Shown piece by piece: positions 36,033 to 44,579 of a stretch of DNA of 64,000 bases. The translations under genes were made by a program, and so were the position numbers. The DNA is taken from contig CAYXTR010000005.1 in assembly GCA_964468185.1 (NCBI GenBank), forward strand, positions 102,805-166,804, in the 5' to 3' direction. Position 1 is the stretch's first letter. Each line of letters starts with the position of its first letter. Source of the stretch: JANQFV01 sp964468185 (lineage in GTDB: Bacteria > Planctomycetota > Phycisphaerae > UBA1845 > Fen-1342). Under the pieces are notes generated by a model. The model was not told the DNA's origin and made no database searches. It was given only the letters and a program-made list of their open reading frames with translations.

Positions 36033-38045
36033 TCAGCCGCCGGTGCGCTGCCGGATGCGCTGAAGGCCGGCTTGGCATGCCTGAAGCGTGGGGTCAATGC
36101 GCAGCGCGGTTTCGTAATAGTACCGGGCCTCGGCGAGGGCGCCCTTTTGCTCGGAGAGCAGTCCGAGGTTTCGCGGGGCGCGAATATTCTCGGGTTCGAT
36201 TTCGTGGATGCGTTCGAGGTGTTGGCGCGCGCGCGGGTAGTCGCCGAGTTCGAGCCAGGCGAGTGCGGCCTGTTCGAGGGCCGATGTATCAGTTGGCACG
36301 AGTTCGAGTGCACGTCCGAATTGTCCGAGTGCTTCGCGGAAGCGGCCCTGCTTGGCGAGGAAGAGACCGTACTTGCGAAAGACGGTGTGGTCGTCCGGGG
36401 CGACTTCGGTGGCGGCTCGCATGACTTCGGTGGCTTCGGCGAGCTTATCCTGTGCGGCGAGGATGTTTGCCAGCTCGACGCGTACCTGGCCGGCTTGTGG
36501 TAGCGCGTTCACGATCTCGCGTAACTTCGCCTCGGCCTCGGTCAACTTGTTCTGCTCGCGGAGGAGGGGGACGTCGCGCATGTTCCAGATGTAATACTGC
36601 GCGTGGTCCATGGGGTTGGCGCCTTCAGGCTCGAAACGCTCGATTTCCGGCACGTCTTCATCGACCTGGGTGCCGCCCGCCGCCACGTAGCCCAGTGACT
36701 CGAGCTTGCTGCGTGCGGCTTCGTCGAGCGATGTGTCTCCGGCGACGTCGACCATGGGCGGGGGGGCGTCGGCGATTAGCTGTCGCAGGTCGGCCGTAAG
36801 GGATGCGGCCAGCTCAGCTTGCTCCTGAATCAGATTGACTTGCTCCATGGGGTCGGTGCGGAGGTCATAGAGTTCGGGTTGCGGGGCGTGAATGTACTTG
36901 TACTGGCCGTCGAACCAGCAGCGCAACGGGGATACGCCGTATTCGTTGTGCGCTACGAAGGACTCGCCGTAGGAGTCAATGTCGAGGTCCTCGATCTCGC
37001 CGCGGATGAGCGGCACGAGGGTGACGCCCTGGGCATGCGGCCACGGCTCTTTGCCAAGCAGGTCCAGGATGGTGGGGGCGATGTCGATGGTACGTACGAG
37101 CGATTTGACGGTGTGACCGGCGGGCAGGCGTTCCGGGCAGACCATGATGAAAGGTACGTGCATGCAGGTTTCGTAGACGAAGAGCCCGTGGGTCAGTTCG
37201 TTGTGGTCGCCCAGCCCTTCGCCGTGATCGCCGACGATGACAATCAGTGTGTTCTCTTCGAGCTCATGACTTTCTAGTTGCGCAATCAGCCGACCGATCT
37301 GCTTGTCCATGTAGGTCACTTCTTCGGCGTAGGCTGCGCGCGACTCGATATCGCTCGGATTGCTGCTGTCGGGTGATTCATAGGGAAAATGGGGGTCGTA
37401 GAAATGGACCCACAGGAAGAACTGGTTGTCGGCCACCTGAGCGAGCATGTCGATCGCGTCGTTGCAGATGTCGTCGCCACGCCGTTCGGCTGCCAGGGGA
37501 ACGCCGGTGGTTCCGGGATTCACGTCGTGATAGACGTCGAAGCCCTGGTCGATGCCGAAGCGGGCGTTGAGGACGAAGCTGGCAACGGTGGCGCGCGTGC
37601 GGTAGCCGGCGGTCTTCAGTCGCTCAGCGAGCGTGGAATTGGCGGCGGCAAGGCGTCCGACGCCATTGATGCGGGCACCGTGCACGTAGGGGTACAGGCC
37701 GGTGAGGATGCTGGCGTGAGACGGCAGTGTGATGGGGGAGCAGGTCTCGCAGCGGGTGAAACGGGTGCCGGCGGCGGCCAACGCGTCGAGATTCGGCGTG
37801 TGAGCGTCCTCGTCGCCGAAGCAGCCGATGAAGTCGGCGCGCGTCGTGTCCAGCGTAATCAACAATATATTCAGCGGCTGGTCGGACGCTTGTTGGCGCT
37901 GCCAGGTCTGAATTCCGAACACAACGACGACGGCGGGTATGATCACGCCCGCGAACAGAACGGCAGCGAGGGGGCGACGTTTTCGCGGTGTGGGCGGTCG
38001 TTCGTGGCGGGTACGTCGATCGCGACGCCGTTGTTGCGCACTCAT
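36033..38045 (-). CDS. Sulfatase-like hydrolase/transferase with TPR domain
   Basis: A 670-residue membrane-anchored protein. An N-terminal basic stretch precedes one TM ('LAAVLFAGVIIPAVVVVFGI'), which puts the rest outside the cytoplasm. The alkaline-phosphatase-superfamily domain starts 'NILLITLDTTRADFIGCFG' and has metal residues in 'VIVGDHGEGLGDHNE'. The usual sulfatase Cys/Ser motif is 'SPITLPSHASILTGLYP' here, with Thr at the nucleophile position and His for Arg, so formylglycine cannot form. Phosphoethanolamine transferases use Thr here, so transfer or hydrolysis of phosphoesters is possible. Residues ~490-660 hold TPR-like repeats. The linker has 'KLESLGYVAAGG'. ATG 38045 has AGGAG upstream. 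It is the last gene of the leftward cluster. Confidence 0.82.
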   Translation of the reverse strand: MSAQQRRRDRRTRHERPPTPRKRRPLAAVLFAGVIIPAVVVVFGIQTWQRQQASDQPLNILLITLDTTRADFIGCFGDEDAHTPNLDALAAAGTRFTRCETCSPITLPSHASILTGLYPYVHGARINGVGRLAAANSTLAERLKTAGYRTRATVASFVLNARFGIDQGFDVYHDVNPGTTGVPLAAERRGDDICNDAIDMLAQVADNQFFLWVHFYDPHFPYESPDSSNPSDIESRAAYAEEVTYMDKQIGRLIAQLESHELEENTLIVIVGDHGEGLGDHNELTHGLFVYETCMHVPFIMVCPERLPAGHTVKSLVRTIDIAPTILDLLGKEPWPHAQGVTLVPLIRGEIEDLDIDSYGESFVAHNEYGVSPLRCWFDGQYKYIHAPQPELYDLRTDPMEQVNLIQEQAELAASLTADLRQLIADAPPPMVDVAGDTSLDEAARSKLESLGYVAAGGTQVDEDVPEIERFEPEGANPMDHAQYYIWNMRDVPLLREQNKLTEAEAKLREIVNALPQAGQVRVELANILAAQDKLAEATEVMRAATEVAPDDHTVFRKYGLFLAKQGRFREALGQFGRALELVPTDTSALEQAALAWLELGDYPRARQHLERIHEIEPENIRAPRNLGLLSEQKGALAEARYYYETALRIDPTLQACQAGLQRIRQRTGG

Positions 38046-38158
38046 GAGATTGCTCCTGAGGAGGTCGTGCAGTTGCCAGTAGCAAATGATACTGAGACCG
38101 CGTGGAGATCGACAGCCGCGGGCAGGTGATGCGGGCGCATCCCGCCAAGCAGCGTTGA

Positions 38159-39106
38159 TCAGATGCGGACTTTGAAGAAGGGCTTCACGAGCAGTGCGGC
38201 GAGCATCGAGACGATGAAGAAATAGAGGATCCAGTAATTCTCGCCGTAAATCCACGACTCTTCGCTGGGCAGGTCGAGTTCGATTCGCCGGACGGGCACA
38301 TCTGCGGGTATCGGTGGTTCGGCGGGATAGAGCACTTGCGTGGTCCAGTGGTGTCCGGGGCGGACGGGACTGACGCGGGTGCGGTCCGGGCTGATGACCA
38401 TCTCCTTCTCAATGACGGCGTCGTCGAGCTGGATCTTGAGCAGGTGTCGCCCCGGCTGCGTAGCGCGCAGGCGCCAGGCGAGTTCGTTGTTGCCGGGTAC
38501 GGGACCGAGTTCGACTGCGACGCCGGGGTTTGCGGTCACGGTAGCGCCGAGATAATCGGTTGCCTCTCCGGCCAGTTTTACGCGCAGGATGGTCTGTTCG
38601 CCGACGCGCAGAGGTCGCCACTGGTAACGGAGGCCCATTTGCGCCAGCAGCAGTAGCATGGGTGGCAGCATGATCAGTACCGGGCGCAGCATGTGCCATT
38701 GAAGACGCAGGATCGCGCCAACGAGTCGCCGTTGTGCGCCGAACGCGACGCGCAAGTCATCCTTGAACAGTTTGAGTGTGAGGAGGTTGGCGGTGATATT
38801 GTCGCGGGCGCGGCCGATGGCGGTCTGATTCGAGGTGTAGCGAAAGACGATCATCATCAGCACGCCGGCGACGGCGGATATGAGCGTGATGCCGACCCAT
38901 GCCGGGAACAATTCCAGTGGAGCGTATACGATGTCTGCGGCTGCCGTGCAGATCGGATTCAGCAGCGCGAGCAATGGCGAGAGTACGGGGTTGAGCAAAC
39001 CAACGAAACCGTCCCACACCCAGCCGAAGAAGCTGCTGACGGCAGCCCACAGCCACTGGGCGGCGTCGCCGATCTTGAGTAGCAACCAGTTGAGGGCATT
39101 CAGCAT
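38159..39106 (-). CDS. Multi-spanning membrane protein of the phosphodiesterase cluster
   Basis: A 315-residue protein I do not recognise by name. An amphipathic, Trp-rich N-terminus ('LLLKIGDAAQWLWAAVSS') is followed by TM helices near 'GITLISAVAGVLMMIVF' and 'VLIMLPPMLLLLAQMGL', which flank a basic coiled segment ('RARDNITANLLTLKLFKDD'). Then come a beta-rich extracytoplasmic domain with Pro/Arg-rich loops and a C-terminal TM ('YWILYFFIVSMLAALLV'). The TM-hairpin-TM order recalls archaeal DUF106/EMC3 and YidC insertases, but this is weak and untested. It lies in the middle of the leftward cluster, 113 bp upstream of the TPR protein gene and 101 bp downstream of the small RHH-like gene. Confidence 0.6.
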   Translation of the reverse strand: MLNALNWLLLKIGDAAQWLWAAVSSFFGWVWDGFVGLLNPVLSPLLALLNPICTAAADIVYAPLELFPAWVGITLISAVAGVLMMIVFRYTSNQTAIGRARDNITANLLTLKLFKDDLRVAFGAQRRLVGAILRLQWHMLRPVLIMLPPMLLLLAQMGLRYQWRPLRVGEQTILRVKLAGEATDYLGATVTANPGVAVELGPVPGNNELAWRLRATQPGRHLLKIQLDDAVIEKEMVISPDRTRVSPVRPGHHWTTQVLYPAEPPIPADVPVRRIELDLPSEESWIYGENYWILYFFIVSMLAALLVKPFFKVRI

Positions 39107-39207
39107 GCCGCGCCATCCAGTTTGGTCAGAATCGTTCCACTCGCTGGGCGTGAAAGCGTGCCGCGGGTGCGCAGGTCAAGGCGCGCCGGCGCTGGCCGCG
39201 GGCGGGT

Positions 39208-39393
39208 CTACTCGAGGTACCCGAGCCCCTTCAGGCGATCGACGACTTCCTGATCGTCAGTTGCGGATTCGAGCTTGCCCAACTCCTTCTCGATGATGTG
39301 GACGATGAACTCCTCGGGCGAGGCATAGCCGGCGACGTCGGATACCTTCTTTACGCGGTCATACAGGCTGTCGTCGATTTTCAGTTTCGCCAC
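39208..39393 (-). CDS. Small ribbon-helix-helix-like protein ending in LKGLGYLE
   Basis: A 61-residue protein from GTG 39393, with GAGGAG 7 nt upstream. 'AKLKIDDSLYDRVKKVSD' followed by 'SPEEFIVHIIEKELGKLE' fits a beta-strand plus two helices of the CopG/MetJ ribbon-helix-helix fold. The C-terminal tail is 'DDQEVVDRLKGLGYLE', which matches the 'KLESLGYVAAGG' stretch in the downstream TPR/sulfatase-like protein. The gene sits between a Tat-exported phosphodiesterase and the membrane protein. It could be a DNA-binding regulator of the cluster or a cytoplasmic adaptor; the fold call is tentative. Confidence 0.7.
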   Translation of the reverse strand: MAKLKIDDSLYDRVKKVSDVAGYASPEEFIVHIIEKELGKLESATDDQEVVDRLKGLGYLE

Positions 39394-39431
39394 GCTGTCT
39401 GCTCCTCGGGCGGCATGGAGCCGCGCTGCAC

Positions 39432-41465
39432 TCAGGTCAGGAAATTCCGCCCCGTCATCGTGTCGGGCGGGGTTACGCCGAAGGACGTCAGAATCGTCGG
39501 GGCCAGATCCACGAGCGCTGGATCGGGGATCCGAATGGGCCGATTGCAGAAGAGCACGCCGGGCAACTGGTCGGCGGCCATGCAGTGGTCGGCGCTCCAG
39601 GCCGACGTATTGTCGCTGAAGACGTCGTCGCTGATTGTACCGAGCGCGGTGTCCCACGAACATCGGTAGCCACGGTTGTAGCCGATGATGAGATCCGGGG
39701 CGCGGGCGGTGAACGGGCCGTGATAGACCTCGTCGGCCCGATCGATGCGGGCGATGGCAGGCTGGCCGGTCACGGGGTCCTTCACGGCGAGCAGTCTTTC
39801 GCGGAGTTCCTCGAGCAGGACGTCCTTGTCGGCGGGCGGGACGATGCCGTCGCGTTCGCGGCCGATCAGATTGACGTACAGGCCGTTGAGTCCGAGCGCG
39901 TAGGCCCGTGTCTGACTCCAGTCGCACAACTCGCCTTTCGAGACGTCGATCAGCGACCTGGCGTAGTCGGGGCCGAGGTAGCCGTGCTGACGCAGCCAGG
40001 TGTTGACGTTGAACTGTCGGCGGAAGTTGCAGAAGCCGTGGTCTGACAAGACGAAAAGTGTGGCTTCGTCGCCGTACTTCTGGAGCAGGTCGCCGACGAC
40101 GTTGTCCATGCGTTGATAGAGGTCTTCGACGACGTGCATGTACTTCTGGGCGACTTCGGGGGCCCGCGTGGGGTGCGGGTCGTCGCTGTCCCACCAGAAC
40201 ATATGGGCCTGGAGGTCGGTGCTGGAGAAGTAGAAGAACAGCAGGCCGTCCTGCCAATTGTCGAGTGCATAGTTCAGGAGGTTCATGCGCTCTTGCAGGA
40301 CATAGTCGGCCTGCTCGCGGTACTCCTCGTCGGAGAAGATTTCGTTGGAAAGCGCCAGGTGGTCTTCCTGGAAGCCGGCCGTGGGAAACAGTCCGAGTTC
40401 CTGCGAGATGTGTTGGGCGAAGTCGTGTGGTTCGCTGATCTGCTGCGCGGGGGCCGATGGATCGATGTTGATCGGTGAGACATAGAGGCGGAAATGTGGG
40501 CGGACCTCCTGCAAGAGAAAACGGCAGATCCCGCGGACCTTGTCGTTGGGCATGAAGGATGGCAGCTCGAGTGGGAACTCGACCGGGTGCCACTGGCTCC
40601 ACTCGCCTTCCTTCAGGAGGATCGTCTGGCCCTGCAGATCGATGCGCACGGTGGGTTCGGTGGGGTGGCGATAGACGGTGAACTCCGCAGTCGTCGCCTT
40701 GGGCCGTTTGAGCAGTACGTTCAATGGTCCCGTCAACTCACCGGTGGCGACGTGGTCGCGGAAGCGCAGTGGCTTGCGGATCTCGCCACCTTCGTGGCGC
40801 TCACTGCGTACGCGGGTCGAGTAATAGTGGTATGTTCCATACGAACCCAGCAGATCGGGCGTACCCATGCCCGTAAGGCAGCGGTGGTGGCCGTGGTTGG
40901 ATGGGCTCGGTGGGTAGTTTGAGGGGATGTCGTAGAACCAAGAGGGGATGCCGGCGGCGTCGAGGTGTTCCCAGAAGGGTGTGCCCTCGCGGCGCAGCTG
41001 CGTGTAGGTCGTGCTGTGGATCAGCGGCAGCGGCAGGCGGTGGTCACCGATGTCCCAGCCTTCGTTCGGGATGACCGTCTCGGAGGCTGAGAAGTAGGGC
41101 TGGCACTGCTTGTCGGGATTGCGGTGGATGAAGTCGAAGATGCCGTGGGCACCGGGGTCCGCACCGGTGATGAAGTTGGCCCAGGCGACGGGGCTTTGTG
41201 GCGGGATCGACGTGCCGAGCCGCGCGTAGCCGCCAGCCTGGCTGAGTCTGGCGAAGTTGGGCAGCTTCCCGCGGTCCATGAGCTTTTCGCACAGGAATGG
41301 GTCGAAGCCGTCGAGGCCGATGACGATCATCTTCTTACCGGACTTTACGCTGCGCGGTGGGGCGCTGCAGCCGGCACCGTAGAACATGCTGATGGTGGCC
41401 AGGCCAGACGCGCCTGCGATTTGCAGGAATGATCGGCGGCTGATCTGGCTGCGGGGGCGGCTCAT
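39432..41465 (-). CDS. Alkaline-phosphatase-superfamily phosphodiesterase, Tat-exported lipoprotein
   Basis: A 677-residue paralogue of the next gene upstream. The N-terminus has a twin-arginine signal 'SRRSFLQIAGASG' followed by 'FYGAGC', which could be a lipobox, so it is probably a folded enzyme moved outside by Tat. The catalytic domain has 'VIGLDGFDPFLCEKLM' (metal Asp), Ser in 'PQSPVAWANFITG' at the nucleophile position, 'STDLQAHMFWW', 'LSDHGFCNFRR' and 'SADHCMAADQ'. It belongs to the type I phosphodiesterase/nucleotide pyrophosphatase group; substrates are nucleotide- or lipid-linked phosphodiesters in general, unknown here. ATG 41465 has AGGAG upstream. It is 12 bp from the preceding gene, so operon membership is firm. 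Confidence 0.88.
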   Translation of the reverse strand: MSRPRSQISRRSFLQIAGASGLATISMFYGAGCSAPPRSVKSGKKMIVIGLDGFDPFLCEKLMDRGKLPNFARLSQAGGYARLGTSIPPQSPVAWANFITGADPGAHGIFDFIHRNPDKQCQPYFSASETVIPNEGWDIGDHRLPLPLIHSTTYTQLRREGTPFWEHLDAAGIPSWFYDIPSNYPPSPSNHGHHRCLTGMGTPDLLGSYGTYHYYSTRVRSERHEGGEIRKPLRFRDHVATGELTGPLNVLLKRPKATTAEFTVYRHPTEPTVRIDLQGQTILLKEGEWSQWHPVEFPLELPSFMPNDKVRGICRFLLQEVRPHFRLYVSPINIDPSAPAQQISEPHDFAQHISQELGLFPTAGFQEDHLALSNEIFSDEEYREQADYVLQERMNLLNYALDNWQDGLLFFYFSSTDLQAHMFWWDSDDPHPTRAPEVAQKYMHVVEDLYQRMDNVVGDLLQKYGDEATLFVLSDHGFCNFRRQFNVNTWLRQHGYLGPDYARSLIDVSKGELCDWSQTRAYALGLNGLYVNLIGRERDGIVPPADKDVLLEELRERLLAVKDPVTGQPAIARIDRADEVYHGPFTARAPDLIIGYNRGYRCSWDTALGTISDDVFSDNTSAWSADHCMAADQLPGVLFCNRPIRIPDPALVDLAPTILTSFGVTPPDTMTGRNFLT

Positions 41466-41477
41466 ATTCCTAGACTC

Positions 41478-43751
41478 CTAACCCGATGTTGCGACCACCG
41501 GCTCGGGCGAGATCTGGTCTTCCGATTGGCCGTTGCCGCCGGGATAGTTCCCGTCGTCGTTGGCGACATGTAGTGGCTTGCCGTCAATGTGTGTCGGGAC
41601 GTCGACGCCGAAGAGGTCGAGGACCGTGGCAGACAAGTCCGTCAGATGGGGTTTCTCGGTCGCGATCTTGCGGTTACAGAAGAGAATGCCGGGAACGAGC
41701 TTGGGGTCGATGCAGTGATCGCCGCTCCAGGCTTTCGTGTTGTCGTGAAACAGCTTGTCGGTGGGTTGGCCGAGGGCGGCTTCCCAGCAGACGCGGTAGC
41801 CGCGGTTGTAGCCGATGATGAGATCGGGGGCGTCTTCCTTGTACGGGCCGCGGTAGATCTGGTGGGCGTCGAAGGCGCGATTGATGGCGACTTCACCGTT
41901 GTCAGGATCGGTCAGGCCGGTGAGTTTCTGGCACAGCTCCGCGCGCAGGGCCGCGGCCTCTTCGGGGGCGACGATGCCCTGCGACTCGCGGCCGGCAACG
42001 TTTAGCCAGATGCCGGCCAGACCCATGCAATACGCTTTGGTTTGTGACCAGTCGACACCAGCGAGGTATTTCTGGCCGCGGCCTTCCGGCTTGAGCTTGA
42101 GATAGCCGTTCTCTTCGAGCCAGCGGTTGAGGTCGATGCCGCGGCGAAACGGACTGAACCCGTGGTCGGAGATGACCATGAGCACGGTGTCCTTTTGGTC
42201 GCATGCGGCCATGGTGTCGCCGACGAGGCTATCCATGCGGACGTACATCTCTTCGATAGCGTTGCGCGTTTCGCGTCCGCCCTGACCGGCGTGGGCCGGA
42301 TGGTCCGGGTCGAGGTGGCGCCAGTACATGTGCTGGATGCGGTCGGGGCCGTCGACAACGCACACGCAGAGTCCCTCGCGGACCTTCTCCAGCGCGTCGA
42401 AGAACATGTCTTCGCGCTCGCCGTCGGTTTCGAGGCACTGATCGAGGAAGGCCTGGTCGTCGAGGATGCGGGCGTTGAGGCCCCAGGTATCTTCGGCGAG
42501 GCCCAGCGTCGCGTAGGTACCGAGCAGTTTCGACAGGTAGGTGGCGTAGACATTGGGGTGCGAGATGGCGAGGGCCGGGCTGTCGGGGTCGATTTGGATC
42601 GGTGTGACGTACAGCTTGAAGTCGGGCTCGGCCTCGACCAGCAGGAACTCGCAGATGCCTTTGACCTTGATGCCCATGCCTGCGTTGAACTTTACCTTGA
42701 CCCACGGCGTGTACTCGCCGCGCTTGAGGTCGTAGGTGTCGCCGTTGACTTTGAGGCGGGCGGTGTCGGGGCCGGTGATGCGAATCTCGAAGGGGCACCG
42801 CATTGCGTCGCCGTCCGTGATGATTGTGTTCTGTGGGCCGATCAGCTCGGCACGAATGCGGTTTTCGTTGCGTGTTACGCGCATCTGCTCACCGCCGATG
42901 TACTCCTCGTCGGTCTCGCTGGCGGTCGAGTAGAACGAGAAGGTGCCCTGGCTGCCCCGCAGGTCGGGCACACACATGGCTGAGAGCAGCACGCCGCGGA
43001 ATTTCTCGGGTGGGAAGGTGATGGGGACGCGAATGATGTTGCTGAAGATGCCGTGTTCGCCGAGGACGTTCCAGAAGGGCTTGCCCTTGCGCAGGAGGCG
43101 GACTTCGGGTTTGCTGAGCGGGACGCGGTATTTGCCGAGTTTCAGGGTTCGTCTTGGGTCGTTGATCTGTACGGAGGAGAGTGCCGGCATGTAGTTGCGG
43201 CGATCGCGAGTGAGGAAGTCGAAGATGTTGTGCTTGCCGGGGTTGCAGCCCGTGAGGAATGATGACCACGCAACGGGCGACAACGGCGGGGCGGTCGTAC
43301 CGAGACGCTTGAAGCAACCTTGCTGCTGGAGGCGGGCGAAGTTGGGCAGCTTGCCTTCGGCCATGAAGCGTTCGACGAGCGATGGTTCGAGGCCGTCGAG
43401 GCCGAGGATGACGACGCGCTTCACGCGGGCGCGGGCGTGTGCGCGGCGGTGTTTGATGTAGCGGATCGCCCAGCGGAAGGGCCAGAGAACGAGCGTTCCG
43501 AGTGATGAGATCAGGGCCAGGAAGAACGTGACCAGCGTCGTGCCGACCGCGAAGCCAGCGCCGGGGCCAACGTATGCCCAGGCCGGTTCCGGCGTCAGCA
43601 GCGCGACGAGTAGCAGCAGCCCAAGCCAGCGCACACTGGCGCCGCTGTTGGGGACTCGACCATCGGCACAGTAGGAATCTTGCTCGGCTCGCACGATCAT
43701 CCTGCTATCAACAATTGGTGACTCGTGGCGGTCGTGTCCCATCCACTGCAC
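41478..43751 (-). CDS. Alkaline-phosphatase-superfamily phosphodiesterase, cytoplasmic membrane-anchored paralogue
   Basis: A 757-residue paralogue of the preceding entry with the same catalytic blocks: 'ILGLDGLEPSLVERFM', 'PLSPVAWSSFLTG' (Ser), 'GPDRIQHMYWR', 'ISDHGFSPFRR', 'SGDHCI' and the shared 'APDLIIGYNRGYR'. The N-terminus differs: a hydrophobic segment ('LGLLLLVALLTPEPAWA'), 'YVGPGAGF', a second TM ('TTLVTFFLALISSLGTLVLW') and then a very basic run ('RYIKHRRAHARARVKR'). By the positive-inside rule the enzyme domain is cytoplasmic. The start is uncertain between 43751, 43742 and 43700. It is probably the first gene of the leftward cluster. Confidence 0.85.
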   Translation of the reverse strand: MQWMGHDRHESPIVDSRMIVRAEQDSYCADGRVPNSGASVRWLGLLLLVALLTPEPAWAYVGPGAGFAVGTTLVTFFLALISSLGTLVLWPFRWAIRYIKHRRAHARARVKRVVILGLDGLEPSLVERFMAEGKLPNFARLQQQGCFKRLGTTAPPLSPVAWSSFLTGCNPGKHNIFDFLTRDRRNYMPALSSVQINDPRRTLKLGKYRVPLSKPEVRLLRKGKPFWNVLGEHGIFSNIIRVPITFPPEKFRGVLLSAMCVPDLRGSQGTFSFYSTASETDEEYIGGEQMRVTRNENRIRAELIGPQNTIITDGDAMRCPFEIRITGPDTARLKVNGDTYDLKRGEYTPWVKVKFNAGMGIKVKGICEFLLVEAEPDFKLYVTPIQIDPDSPALAISHPNVYATYLSKLLGTYATLGLAEDTWGLNARILDDQAFLDQCLETDGEREDMFFDALEKVREGLCVCVVDGPDRIQHMYWRHLDPDHPAHAGQGGRETRNAIEEMYVRMDSLVGDTMAACDQKDTVLMVISDHGFSPFRRGIDLNRWLEENGYLKLKPEGRGQKYLAGVDWSQTKAYCMGLAGIWLNVAGRESQGIVAPEEAAALRAELCQKLTGLTDPDNGEVAINRAFDAHQIYRGPYKEDAPDLIIGYNRGYRVCWEAALGQPTDKLFHDNTKAWSGDHCIDPKLVPGILFCNRKIATEKPHLTDLSATVLDLFGVDVPTHIDGKPLHVANDDGNYPGGNGQSEDQISPEPVVATSG

Positions 43752-43910
43752 GCCAGCCCGTTCGCCGCGAATCAGCCGATTGTAGGCGCAGCCGGCGCCG
43801 GTCTCAGGGAAATTCCAGCTAAACCAACTACTGAACTATCGGAATTTGGGCGGAAACCGCAATGGGCCGACTGCCGCGATTTTGGGGGATGCGGTCGCCC
43901 CGGGGGAGCG

Positions 43911-44426
43911 TCAACGGAGTCCCGTCTGATAACGTCGGGCCAGATCGACGTAGACTTCCTTCCAGTGTCGCCATTCGGAGATGTAGTCCTCGGTAATCGA
44001 CTTGTCGAGCACTTTGGCGGGAACGCCGACGGCGATACGTTTGCTGGGTACGTGCTGTCGTTGGCGTACGACGGCGCCCTCGGCGATGACGGCCCATTCT
44101 TCGACGGTCGCCCAATCGGAGACGATGGCGCCCATGCCGATCACGGCCCAGGGCGCGATGGTCGCGTTGTGGACGATGCAGGCATGGCCGAGGGTCACCC
44201 AGTCTCCGATCGTGGTCTGTTCATCAGGCCGGGCGTGGATGACTACGTTATCCTCGACGGCGGTGCAGTCACCGATGACGATGCGGCCGTAGTCGCCGCG
44301 GATGCGGGCGCCGGGGCCGATCCAGCATTGCTTGCCGATCTGGACGTTGCCGAAGACGTCGGCGGAGGGATGGACATAGGTGCCGGTGCCGATCTGGGGG
44401 GTGTGATCTTCGAAGTTGCTGATCAT
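43911..44426 (-). CDS. Gamma carbonic anhydrase-family hexapeptide protein
   Basis: A 171-residue left-handed beta-helix protein with repeating hexapeptides ('IGKQCWIGPGARIRGDYG', 'IVIGDCTAVEDNVVIHARP', 'TIGDWVTLGHACIVHNATI'). The His residues in 'VIHARP', 'GHAC' and 'VHNA' match zinc ligands of the trimeric gamma-CA/PaaY/YrdA group. The key Glu62 and Glu84 of Cam-type enzymes are not clearly preserved, so it may be a CoA-linked or hydratase-like family member. The C-terminal helix is normal. A stand-alone gene. Confidence 0.88.
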   Translation of the reverse strand: MISNFEDHTPQIGTGTYVHPSADVFGNVQIGKQCWIGPGARIRGDYGRIVIGDCTAVEDNVVIHARPDEQTTIGDWVTLGHACIVHNATIAPWAVIGMGAIVSDWATVEEWAVIAEGAVVRQRQHVPSKRIAVGVPAKVLDKSITEDYISEWRHWKEVYVDLARRYQTGLR

Positions 44427-44463
44427 GGTGGGCTCTTGCGATCTGCGTATGCTTGTGGCTGAT

Positions 44464-44544
44464 GGGCGGCGGTGCGGGGCCGCCCGTTCGATTTCGAACC
44501 AGTCTAACGCGTTAGAGGCCGCCAGTCAGGTCACCTCTAACGCG
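44464..44544. repeat. Cluster of inverted repeats between two leftward genes
   Basis: CGCGTTAGAGG (44508-44518) pairs with CCTCTAACGCG (44534-44544), 11 bp perfect with a 15-nt loop. The left arm is itself part of the 14-bp palindrome TCTAACGCGTTAGA (44503-44516), so two alternative pairings exist. GGGCGGC/GCCGCCC (44464-44485) forms another hairpin. They lie after the DUF4382 stop codon and before the gamma-CA start. They could be a terminator, an operator or both. Confidence 0.55.
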
Positions 44545-44579
44545 AGCTGCGTGATCAACAACATGGCGATGATGTGGGT

